Origin: Chloroflexus sp. Y-396-1
GTDB lineage: Bacteria; Chloroflexota; Chloroflexia; Chloroflexales; Chloroflexaceae
Direction: 5' to 3'
DNA: 64,000 nt
Assembly: GCF_000516515.1 (NCBI RefSeq)
Contig: NZ_KI911784.1
Location: 2,946,881-3,010,880, forward strand
The translations under genes were made by a program, and so were the position numbers. The notes beneath the pieces were generated by a model that was not told the DNA's origin, ran no database searches, and worked only from the letters and a program-made list of their open reading frames with translations. Below, one piece after another: positions 18,765-26,558 of this stretch (position 1 is its first letter; each line of letters opens with the position of its first letter).

Positions 18765-19777
18765 TACTCCTCTTTGTGGAATTGTTCGGGCGACTGCGCA
18801 GCTTCGCCGGATGAGGCACTCGGTAAACGATCTGCCGAACGTTCACTAGTACGGTATCCAAGCGCTTCAAGACGTTGACGAATCTCCTCGATCCCTTTGG
18901 CGCCCAGATTGCGGATGCTCATCAATCCACGATCATCAAGACGCAACAATTGACCAATAGTGTGAATATCCGCTCGCCGCAAGCTATTGTAGGTACGAGT
19001 GCTCAACCCTAACTCATCGATTGAACGACTGGCGATCTCGTCGGGAATAGGGGGAGGCAAATGGGCTGGCTGTTCCACCTCTTCCGGCTGGCTCAGGTTG
19101 ACAATCCGCCCAAAATACTGGGCCAGGATTTGTGCAGCATGGCTCAGGGCATCACCCGGCTTAATTGTGCCATCGGTCCAGATCTCGATGATCAAACGGT
19201 CGTAGCCGGTAAGTGGATCGTCACCCACCTCTTCGACCAAGAAGTTCACTCGTGGGATTGGGCTGAAGAGGGCATCAACGGCAATTTCGCCAATTGGCAT
19301 CCCACTCACCGTATCGGCCAACTGTACACCACGTCCCCGCTCGACAGTAAGCTGCATTTCGAGTGTCGTGTGCTCGTCGTCAATCGTACAGATATAATGT
19401 TGCGGGTTGACAATTTCTACCGTACTGGGCGTATCAATATCTCTGGCGAACACAGGTCCAGGACCTTGTTTGACCAGTTGGAGCGCAACGGCGCGATCAC
19501 TGTACGAACGGAGGCGAATTCCTTTAATGTTGAGGACCAGTTGCGTCCCATCTTCTACCACGCCGGGGATGCTGGTAAATTCATGAATAACACCTGTTAT
19601 CTTGATTCGGGTAATAGCCGCACCAGGGATAGATGAGAGCAGTACTCGACGGAGTGCATTCCCAAGCGAGGTGGCATGTCCCCGTTGTAATGGTGCAATT
19701 GCAAATCGACCGTAATTTTCAGCCGCAGCGATCAGGGTAACTCGAGGGGTGATAAGCGATAATTCAAGTGTTTCCAT
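18764..19777 (-). CDS. rpoA: RNA polymerase alpha subunit
   Basis: Start taken at 19777 (METLELSLITPRVTL); the frame extends 17 codons further but those residues are not alpha-like. The 337-residue protein has the N-terminal assembly domain (APLQRGHATSLGNALRRVLL, ITGVIHEFTSIPGVVED) and the C-terminal domain (SIDELGLSTRTYNSLRRADI then IRNLGAKGIEEIRQRLEALG). In the second CTD motif the usual 'GKKS' is GAKG, altering two positions that contact UP-element DNA in E. coli. A low-complexity tail follows. No ribosomal protein genes (S11, S4, L17) flank it, unlike the common arrangement. It could be the only alpha gene or a paralogue. Confidence 0.93.
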   Translation of the reverse strand: METLELSLITPRVTLIAAAENYGRFAIAPLQRGHATSLGNALRRVLLSSIPGAAITRIKITGVIHEFTSIPGVVEDGTQLVLNIKGIRLRSYSDRAVALQLVKQGPGPVFARDIDTPSTVEIVNPQHYICTIDDEHTTLEMQLTVERGRGVQLADTVSGMPIGEIAVDALFSPIPRVNFLVEEVGDDPLTGYDRLIIEIWTDGTIKPGDALSHAAQILAQYFGRIVNLSQPEEVEQPAHLPPPIPDEIASRSIDELGLSTRTYNSLRRADIHTIGQLLRLDDRGLMSIRNLGAKGIEEIRQRLEALGYRTSERSADRLPSASSGEAAQSPEQFHKEE

Positions 19778-20093
19778 ATTCTTGTTCCAGAAGACTCCGC
19801 AACTCGGATCGCACCGGTTTCGTTTCATGCCGGTCTGGCACGTTCAACAAATGGTGCGCCTCGCCAGACCACGGCGTTTCGGCTCCATTAGCTCAACCAC
19901 AATAGCGAGAACGGGAAGCTGTGCTTACAGAGCGCCTGTTCGGCGGCGCTGTAGCGCAGTTGGTGGCAGCAGTGCTCCCACATGTGCGCGTGACCTTATT
20001 GTACTGGTGAGAGTTACATGCTGTGTTGGTCACAGACTCCTTATATAATACCACAAATTGTGATAAACGTGGCAATGAGAAGGAGCTACTGCG

Positions 20094-20633
20094 TTGACCA
20101 GCATTCGCCGTGAATGGCTCATGATCACTCTCATTATTACCGGTGTAGGATGGATTGTGATCAGTCGTCCGCCGGATAACCATGCCGTTACCGTTAGTCC
20201 ACGAGTAGGCTTTATGGCGCCTGCGATTGTTTTGCCACAGCTCGATGGTGAGCTGGTCAGTTTGGAATCGTTCAAGGGACAGGTGGTAATCGTTAATTTC
20301 TGGGCCAGTTGGTGTGCTCCGTGCCGTGCCGAGATGCCAACGCTCGAACGACTATACCAGTTCGAACAGACACGTGGCCTGACGGTGCTGGCCGTAAATA
20401 GTACCCTGCAGGACGATCAGGCGAATGTGGCGCGAATGCAACGCGATTTAGGTCTGAGCTTCCCGATTCTGCTCGACTACGAGGGTACGGTCGGTCATCG
20501 CTATAGTGTATGCATGTTACCGACAACCTTTATCATAGATCGGCAGGGGGTGATTCGGCAAGTTCTGTTTGGCGGACCGTTGAGCGAGGCGAGCTTACGG
20601 AACGCTGTTGAACCGCTCCTGCATGAAGAGTAA
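20094..20633 (+). CDS. Membrane-anchored TlpA-type thioredoxin
   Basis: TTG start supported by AAGGAG (20080-20085) at 8-base spacing; the next in-frame ATG would shorten the anchor. The 179-residue protein has an N-terminal membrane segment (LMITLIITGVGWIVI), then an outward-facing thioredoxin domain with the GFMAPAIVLPQLDG entry strand, active site FWASWCAPCRAEMP, and cis-proline loop MLPTTFII. It should be a thiol-disulfide oxidoreductase at the cell surface. The gene order TlpA then Lgt-like protein, 58 bases apart, suggests a joint role in maturation of exported proteins. It is a paralogue of the protein at 2-421. Confidence 0.9.
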   Translation: MTSIRREWLMITLIITGVGWIVISRPPDNHAVTVSPRVGFMAPAIVLPQLDGELVSLESFKGQVVIVNFWASWCAPCRAEMPTLERLYQFEQTRGLTVLAVNSTLQDDQANVARMQRDLGLSFPILLDYEGTVGHRYSVCMLPTTFIIDRQGVIRQVLFGGPLSEASLRNAVEPLLHEE

Positions 20634-20691
20634 TCTGGTTGTTTTGTCCTCAACGATTCTCGCTTGACCACGAAAGATCAGTGATACATCT

Positions 20692-21426
20692 ATGCTTCCG
20701 GTCGTAAACGTTGGCCCATTTGCCATATACACTCCTGGCTTGATCTTCTTGCTGGGGAGCTGGTTGATCGTACAGGCAGTTCGGCGAGCTGCATTTACCC
20801 AGGGTCTCGACGGTGAGCGGATGGAGATCATTGTCGCCATTACCCTCGTCAGCGGGATTGTTGGCGCTCGTGTAGGCTATGCTTTGGAGGCATGGTCAGC
20901 CTACGTGAACGATCCCTGGGCGTTACTGGCTCGTGATCTACAAGCGTTTTCGTTGCCGTATGGAATTGTCACCGGTGTCATTGTTGGTAGCTGGCAGCTC
21001 TGGCGTCAACGTTGGCCACTATGGGTCGTTCTCGATACTCTGGCACCAGGAGTAGCACTGGCTGCCCTTACCTATGCCCTCATGCAATTCGCCAGTGGTG
21101 ATGGTTACGGCTTACCCTCAACAGTACCATGGGCGATTCCACTTTGGGGCGAATACCGTCATCCAACCCAACTGTACGCCGCGCTTACTGCGCTAATAGC
21201 GCTGATCGTCTGGCGGAAGAATTATCGCAAGCCTCAACCCGCCGGGAGTCTTTTTCTCAACGTTTGTGCAATCCTGGCCGCCGGTACCCTGATTGGCAAT
21301 GGCTTCAGCGCAACCGATTGGCTCTTGCCGGGTCGGGTGAGAGTATCACAAGTTATTGCACTGGCAGCCCTTATCTTGATTATCTGGGTTTGGCCTAAAA
21401 TAACGCTGCAACCAAAGATCCAATAA
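20692..21426 (+). CDS. Lgt-like membrane protein lacking key catalytic residues
   Basis: A 244-residue multi-pass protein with the outline of prolipoprotein diacylglyceryl transferase: N-terminal FAIYTPGLIFLLG helix, VGARVGYALE, and HPTQLYAALTALI. Several signature residues are absent. The 'HGG' motif after the second helix reads LPYGIVTG, and the 'R.GNF.NGE.YG' motif reads ALMQFASGDGYG, so the arginine and asparagine needed for phosphatidylglycerol transfer are missing. It is therefore a divergent paralogue rather than a standard Lgt. Its partner is the TlpA protein just upstream. True Lgt must be elsewhere, since several proteins in this window carry lipoboxes. Confidence 0.7.
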   Translation: MLPVVNVGPFAIYTPGLIFLLGSWLIVQAVRRAAFTQGLDGERMEIIVAITLVSGIVGARVGYALEAWSAYVNDPWALLARDLQAFSLPYGIVTGVIVGSWQLWRQRWPLWVVLDTLAPGVALAALTYALMQFASGDGYGLPSTVPWAIPLWGEYRHPTQLYAALTALIALIVWRKNYRKPQPAGSLFLNVCAILAAGTLIGNGFSATDWLLPGRVRVSQVIALAALILIIWVWPKITLQPKIQ

Positions 21427-21477
21427 CACGGTATACTAACAGCAATATAATCTCTTCTTTCCGGTAAGAAAAGACCC

Positions 21478-22764
21478 ATGCGAGTACTGATCGTCGAAGA
21501 TGAATTGATTATCGCTCAAGACCTCAGCCATACTCTGAAGCGCATTGGCCATTCGGTGCTCGACGTCGTTACGAGTGGTGAGGATGCGCTTAGATCGGTT
21601 GAACGTCAGATGCCTGATCTCGTCCTGATGGATATTCGTTTGAGCGGAAGCATGGACGGTATTGAAGCTGCCCGGCGGATTTATAATCGTTGGGGGATTC
21701 CAGTCGTCTTTCTCACCGCTCACGCTGACGATCAAACGGTACGTGAAGCGTTACTGGCCGAACCATGGGCGTATCTCCTGAAACCCTTCGACGAACGCGA
21801 ACTCGAAGTAGCTATCACGGTGGCAGCCTACAAACACCGCCTGGAACGCCGTCTCAGATCGAGTGAACGCCATCTGCGTACCACGCTGACCAGTATTGGT
21901 GACGGGGTGATTGTCACCGATCCGCAAAGCCGTATCACGTTCGTCAATCCGGTAGCCGCACGCATGCTTGGTATCAGCCCCGAAGAAGCTATCGGCTGGC
22001 CACTGGCCCGCGTCTATACCCTGGTGGTTACCAATACCGGCTTACCGGCGGATAGCGCAGCGAACAATGCCATGAGCGATCTCCCGATGCCGGTGACGTT
22101 GTTGACCCGTCATGGTGAACAGTTGTTGGTTGAACACACGGTTACGCAAATTACCGGCGATGATGGGGTTAACGAAGGCGTAGTGATTGTGTTTCGCAAC
22201 GTGAGCGAACGACAACGCGCCATTGATCAATTGCAAGAAGCTCGCCGACAGTTGCATCAGACACAACTTCAGCTCGATCAGTATCGGCAGGCAATTACTA
22301 CCCTGGGATCGCTGGCATATAGGCTACGGGAATCCCGCTCACCTCAGCAAGTCTATGCAGCAGTGATTACGGCCGGCGCAACGCTTCTGCCTGCGTACCG
22401 TGGGACACTTCTCATCTACCAGCGTGATACTGACCTCGTTCATCCGGTGGGGTATTGGGGTGAACCACTCGTTCACCGACCGGTGCCGCGTTGCTCTTGT
22501 TGGGGCGAACGGCGTTGGGCGTTGAGTTTGGCTCAAGATGGCCATGTCTGTCATTTCATCCCAAACGGCCTGCTTGGTGAGCGAATGTGTCTTCCGATTC
22601 ATCAAAAGAACGAAACTGTTGGGGTTTTGAGTCTGTACCATCCCGATCCCAGCAATGGCGGGAGTTATCAGTTGGCTGCTGTTGTTGCCGATCTGGCCAG
22701 TTTGGGTCTGAGTGCTCTTGCCGACTGCCCTGAAACCGATTCGTTATCATCGAATGATGCCTGA
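21478..22764 (+). CDS. Response regulator with PAS and GAF domains
   Basis: A 428-residue protein. Residues 1-120 are a receiver (phospho-acceptor Asp52 in LVLMDIRLSG, lysine in YLLKPFDEREL). A PAS domain follows at about 135-245 (GVIVTDPQSRITFVNPVAAR), then a coiled region (RQLHQTQLQLDQYRQ), then a GAF domain at about 280-415 (RCSCWGERRWALS). There is no kinase, cyclase, phosphodiesterase or DNA-binding domain. It therefore acts through protein contacts or ligand sensing. The next genes are kaiB and a histidine kinase, which probably phosphorylates this receiver. Confidence 0.85.
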   Translation: MRVLIVEDELIIAQDLSHTLKRIGHSVLDVVTSGEDALRSVERQMPDLVLMDIRLSGSMDGIEAARRIYNRWGIPVVFLTAHADDQTVREALLAEPWAYLLKPFDERELEVAITVAAYKHRLERRLRSSERHLRTTLTSIGDGVIVTDPQSRITFVNPVAARMLGISPEEAIGWPLARVYTLVVTNTGLPADSAANNAMSDLPMPVTLLTRHGEQLLVEHTVTQITGDDGVNEGVVIVFRNVSERQRAIDQLQEARRQLHQTQLQLDQYRQAITTLGSLAYRLRESRSPQQVYAAVITAGATLLPAYRGTLLIYQRDTDLVHPVGYWGEPLVHRPVPRCSCWGERRWALSLAQDGHVCHFIPNGLLGERMCLPIHQKNETVGVLSLYHPDPSNGGSYQLAAVVADLASLGLSALADCPETDSLSSNDA

Positions 22765-23040
22765 GTTCGCGACAGAGCGTACCAAAAGCACGGAGATCGC
22801 ATCTACGGTATGGGCAAAAGACTTAGTATCTTTGATCGCTTTCATCCCTCGGTAGATATATCAATATTCTCTGTGATAAAGATGATTTGTTTGCAGTAAC
22901 TTCACCTATGATATTGACTATCGCATCCCTGGTCAAACATTGCTACTGCCGATACAGAAGATCGCCGTCGCACGCTCAGGCAGCAGAACTTCGGATTAGC
23001 ACGAGATTAATGCCCCGGCGATCAGCAGGGAGTTGAGCCA

Positions 23041-23346
23041 ATGGACATAACTGATCAACCAGTAGTACCGCTGTTACGGCTATACGTCGCCGGGGCCACC
23101 AACCGTTCGACCCGCGCCATTACAACGGTACGACGATTGTGCGAACGGTATCTCCCCGGACGTTATCGGCTTGAGGTGATAGATGTGTATCAACAACCTG
23201 AGCGGGCACGTGAGGATCATATTATTGCTACGCCGACCCTCCTGATCGTTCAACCCGGCCCACCGACTGCCTTTATCGGCGAGTTACGTCCGTCAGACTG
23301 GCCGCGCATCGCTGCGGCATTGAATATTTTGACCGACGAAGAATGA
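23041..23346 (+). CDS. kaiB: KaiB-like clock protein
   Basis: A 101-residue protein that fits KaiB end to end: LLRLYVAGATNRSTRAITTV (first strand and helix), YRLEVIDVYQQPERA, then IIATPTLLIVQPGPPTAFIG. In cyanobacteria KaiB binds KaiC and captures a histidine kinase through a fold switch. Here it sits 276 bases after a REC-PAS-GAF gene and just before a histidine kinase of the type often found beside kaiB in bacteria. No kaiC or kaiA is in the window. The function is likely signalling, with or without rhythm. Start at ATG 23041 is preceded by a GGGAG-like site. Confidence 0.88.
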   Translation: MDITDQPVVPLLRLYVAGATNRSTRAITTVRRLCERYLPGRYRLEVIDVYQQPERAREDHIIATPTLLIVQPGPPTAFIGELRPSDWPRIAAALNILTDEE

Positions 23347-23464
23347 TTGTCTGTTGTACTTCCTCAAGCAGATTCAGGAGTCGTGTTGCAAAAGATGGAC
23401 TCCCACACGATTGTTACTGAGCCTGCATGAGCGTAAAGAACCTGAGCATAACCGGGAAGTACCT

Positions 23465-24625
23465 ATGGAAAACGAACCACAGATGCATCCATCAGAGATT
23501 GCCCGTCTTCAAGCGCGCCTGGCCGAACTTGAAGAGCTGATGCGTGCGCTTCAGATGGGTGAAGCTGATGCAATAGTTATTGATGGCCCAAGGGGACCGC
23601 TCGTATACACCTTGAAAGGTGCCGAACATCCGTACCGCGTCCTAGTGGAGACAATGAATGAAGGTGCCCTGACCTTACTCGCCGATGGGACGATCCTCTA
23701 CTGCAATAGTAAGTTTGCCGAGATGGTTGGTTTGTCGCAAGATCAACTTACCGGACGCTCGCTGCTTGATCTGGTAGCGCCAGCCGATCGGTTGCTCTGC
23801 GCCGAGTTATTAGCCACCGGAGCCAATGGATCGAGCAAGGGGCCAATTACCTTGCAGGATGTGAATGGCGGCCAACGACCGGCTCAGATTTCACTCCGTG
23901 CCTTGAAGAATGAGACCGAAGCGAATATGTGTGCGGTTGTGACCGATCTCTCCGGGCCGCAAGCCGTGGCGGCGCAACTCCGCGCAGCCCTGGCGGAAAA
24001 AGAATTACTCTTACGAGAAGTACACCATCGGGTGAAAAATAACTTGCAGATTGTGTCCAGTCTTTTGCGCTTACAGGCTGAAAATATCAGCGATGAACGG
24101 GTAAGCGCAGCAGTGCAAGATAGTCAAAATCGGATTCGAGCGTTGGCCCTCGTTCACGAGCAATTGTACCGTTCGGAAAGTCTGGCCCACATTGATATTG
24201 GCGAATACCTGCACAATATTTCGACCAGCGTCTGGCGTTCACTCAGTATGCGTGGTAGCTCGATTCGGCTGGTGAGCGAGGTCTGTCACGGGGTCAGTAT
24301 TAATATCGACCAGGCTATTTCGCTAGGCTTGATTGTGACCGAACTGGTCTCAAACTGTGTAAAACATGCGTTTCCCGAGCATAGTAAAGATGGTGTTATC
24401 CGACTGCGGGTAGCAAAAGAAGCCGACGTTTTGCAAATTGAGGTTGCTGACAATGGCATTGGCATGCCACCACAAGCTGCTAGCAGTGGTAGTCTGGGCA
24501 TGCAATTGGTTCATGGCCTCTGTCGGCAACTCGGTGCGACGCTGAATATCCTCACCGATCAGGGAACAACAGTTACTATTCATCTACCCATTCGGCTAGA
24601 CGAGCCACAAACTCATAAGGCATAG
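23465..24625 (+). CDS. PAS histidine kinase, HisKA_2/HWE-like
   Basis: Start chosen at MENEPQ (23465); an upstream extension lacks domain character. The 386-residue protein begins with a coiled segment ending in LMRALQMGEADAIVIDGP, then a short VYTLKGAEHPYRVLVETMNE segment, a PAS domain (GALTLLADGTILYCNSKFAE), and a kinase core with H-box REVHHRVKNNLQIVSSLLRL, N-box ELVSNCVKHAFP and G-box VADNGIGMP. There is no membrane segment, so it acts in the cytoplasm. It has no receiver of its own. The REC-PAS-GAF protein upstream and KaiB 118 bases before it form an evident functional set. Confidence 0.88.
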   Translation: MENEPQMHPSEIARLQARLAELEELMRALQMGEADAIVIDGPRGPLVYTLKGAEHPYRVLVETMNEGALTLLADGTILYCNSKFAEMVGLSQDQLTGRSLLDLVAPADRLLCAELLATGANGSSKGPITLQDVNGGQRPAQISLRALKNETEANMCAVVTDLSGPQAVAAQLRAALAEKELLLREVHHRVKNNLQIVSSLLRLQAENISDERVSAAVQDSQNRIRALALVHEQLYRSESLAHIDIGEYLHNISTSVWRSLSMRGSSIRLVSEVCHGVSINIDQAISLGLIVTELVSNCVKHAFPEHSKDGVIRLRVAKEADVLQIEVADNGIGMPPQAASSGSLGMQLVHGLCRQLGATLNILTDQGTTVTIHLPIRLDEPQTHKA

Positions 24626-25137
24626 CCTGGTTGTGGTCAGTGGTAGCTCGATGTTTGCAACCTTTTCCTCCTCACCAGCAGAGGTGAAGAGAGAAGAGGA
24701 AGGTGAGCGGCATCCGTTGTTATCCGTTGTTGCCCCCTATCCATCGGGACAATGACCACGGGATGCACTTGATGGCGGTGCTGCGAGGGAGGCCGCGTGG
24801 GTACGGTTGCTGCGCCGGGTGGCGGGGTACCGGTCGGGGCGAGGCGCCGACTCGCCCTGACAAGTATCCACGACGATGGTCACCGAACGCCTATCCGACA
24901 TCTCCTGTCCTCCTGTCGCAGCAGCAGATCGGTTGGGGCACAGCAGCGCTGCGCCCGTACATCTATCAGGTTTCATTCGCCGTACCGTGAGACGATTATT
25001 CGGATAGGCACTACGTGCAGTTGATGCGGTTGGAACACCGGGAATTGACGATGGCGATCCATACGAGCAGGGGGATGCACACGCAGCACCGTTCTGATTC
25101 CAGCGCAGCGCTGTACGAACCTCACCTGCCTAGCTGG
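24626..25137. other. Intergenic region, convergent
   Basis: About 510 bases between the convergent kinase and translin genes. It carries a pyrimidine/purine hairpin-like stretch near 24665-24705 and GC-rich DNA resembling decayed repeat elements near 24790. No gene is supported. Confidence 0.5.
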
Positions 25138-25767
25138 TCATTCTCGCAGACGCACCTCTAATGCGTGCATCGCCGCCGTCAACTGTTCTTGACGAATCGC
25201 AGCCGTGACATCACCCCGGGTACGTTCAAGCACGGCCCGCAGCGCATCGGTAGCACGGCGAAGCCCGCCGGTGATTGCTTCGGGATAATCAACCGTGATC
25301 AACGCACTGTAGACATCGTCCATAATCTCCAGTAACTGTTCGCCCCGTCGCACCTCGCCTCGCCGAAGACCGTCGAGGATAGCGCGTCGCAATTCGCTGG
25401 CGGCCTCAGCTAGACCGTTGAGGTACGCAGCCGGTTCAACCCCGATCATCTCACCGGTCGGCGGGTCCTCTCCGGCCAGAAACGCAACGACTAGGTGAGC
25501 CTCGGCGTATTCTTTCAACGCATCTTGCGTATAACCGGCATAACGCACTTCAGGCGCACCAACCGTAGCGTCATGAAGCTCGGCTGCTACTTCACTGGCC
25601 ATTGCCAAAAGCTGGCGAGCAGTCGTGAAGTCTCCGCGATGCGCCGCTCGAATGCTGTTGGCGCTTTGTCGCACTAATATTCGGGTCGCAGCAATCGCTC
25701 GTTCCCGCGCATTGTGAATGCCCTCAAGCTGTACGACGCATCCGGCGACGATTTGTTCAATACTCAT
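25138..25767 (-). CDS. Translin family protein
   Basis: A 209-residue, fully helical protein matching translin along its length: NARERAIAATRILVRQSANS, IRAAHRGDFTTARQLL, VRYAGYTQDALKEYAEAHLV, EPAAYLNGLAEAASELRRAI, IMDDVYSALITVDYPEAITG, LRRATDALRAVLERTRGDVT. Eukaryotic translin with TRAX forms the C3PO nuclease, and archaeal translin-like proteins form RNA-binding octamers. In bacteria the family is sparse. The EYAEAH and ELRR segments hold the acidic residues that could bind metal, so nuclease activity is possible but unproven. It stands alone; the cyclase gene lies 131 bases upstream. Likely role: single-stranded nucleic acid binding. Confidence 0.85.
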   Translation of the reverse strand: MSIEQIVAGCVVQLEGIHNARERAIAATRILVRQSANSIRAAHRGDFTTARQLLAMASEVAAELHDATVGAPEVRYAGYTQDALKEYAEAHLVVAFLAGEDPPTGEMIGVEPAAYLNGLAEAASELRRAILDGLRRGEVRRGEQLLEIMDDVYSALITVDYPEAITGGLRRATDALRAVLERTRGDVTAAIRQEQLTAAMHALEVRLRE

Positions 25768-25898
25768 ACCAGACCTCTTCCAATTCTTGTGTGCCAGCTA
25801 TTATAGCAAAGCAGCGTGATGAGTGAGCGATTGTAGCGAGTTTCCAACCCATCACTCACTTACCGCCGGTGCACGTCGTCAGACAAAAATGCCCTGCT

Positions 25899-26558
25899 TC
25901 AGGTATGCTTCGCATCGCGAAGCACAGTATCTTCGTTCGCATCCCAGGCCAGTACCCGTGCTGGTGCCCCATCAGCATCGGCTATTTTGAGGGGTAGACA
26001 GGCAAAGGTATACTGTACTCCGCAGCGCAGGGCGGCGAGGTTACAGAGGTTCTCGGCGATCAAACAATGGGCTTGCAAGAGAATAACGTGGGCTGTGTCG
26101 CTGCCATCCACTGTTGAATCAACGTTTGGTGCATCGATCCCGATCAGGGTAATGCCACACGCTACCAACATGCTGGTCAGGTCTGCGCTAAGGTACGGGT
26201 GGCGGAAGTAGTCGTCGTTTCCCCAGAAATCTTCCCAACCGGTACGGATCATCACCATCATTCCGGCTTGAAGCCGGTTGCCTGCTAAGACCTCTGGCCC
26301 AATCGGTGTGTTTGCCGCATAACCACGGGCATCAATAACGATCCCCGTCCCGATTAGTCGCTCTGGAGGAATCTCGTCAATGCCGATTCCGTTGGTGAAC
26401 CGGTGTCGCGGTGCATCCAGATGGGTACCACTGTGACTGCCTAGACGCAGCGTGCTGATCTGCCACGGTGGTGCGAGTAAAGGCGTGATCGCTACCGGCG
26501 GATCACCCGGATAGACCGGCATTCCTGAGCTGATACAACGTGTCAAATCGTAGATCAT
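25899..26558 (-). CDS. Cyclase / kynurenine-formamidase-like metal hydrolase
   Basis: A 219-residue member of the cyclase family: YDLTRCISSGMPVYPGDPP at the N-terminus, the metal-binding motif HSGTHLDAPRHR, and a late GIDAPNVDSTVD segment. These enzymes bind a divalent metal through the HxGTHxDxPxH motif and hydrolyse amides or lactones; bacterial KynB is the best-known member. No tryptophan-catabolism gene is near, so I do not name it KynB. It overlaps the modC stop by 4 bases, so it belongs to the padR-modABC transcription unit, which is unexplained by molybdate uptake. Confidence 0.85.
   Translation of the reverse strand: MIYDLTRCISSGMPVYPGDPPVAITPLLAPPWQISTLRLGSHSGTHLDAPRHRFTNGIGIDEIPPERLIGTGIVIDARGYAANTPIGPEVLAGNRLQAGMMVMIRTGWEDFWGNDDYFRHPYLSADLTSMLVACGITLIGIDAPNVDSTVDGSDTAHVILLQAHCLIAENLCNLAALRCGVQYTFACLPLKIADADGAPARVLAWDANEDTVLRDAKHT

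Noticed and set aside
23041-23346. kaiB gene read as a plain thioredoxin-like protein
   Set aside because: The CxxC motif is absent and the LYVAG, EVIDVYQQPE and ATPTL motifs are those of KaiB.
24703-25024. Open frames between the kinase and translin genes
   Set aside because: Arg/Pro-rich by GC composition, no motifs, overlapping on both strands.
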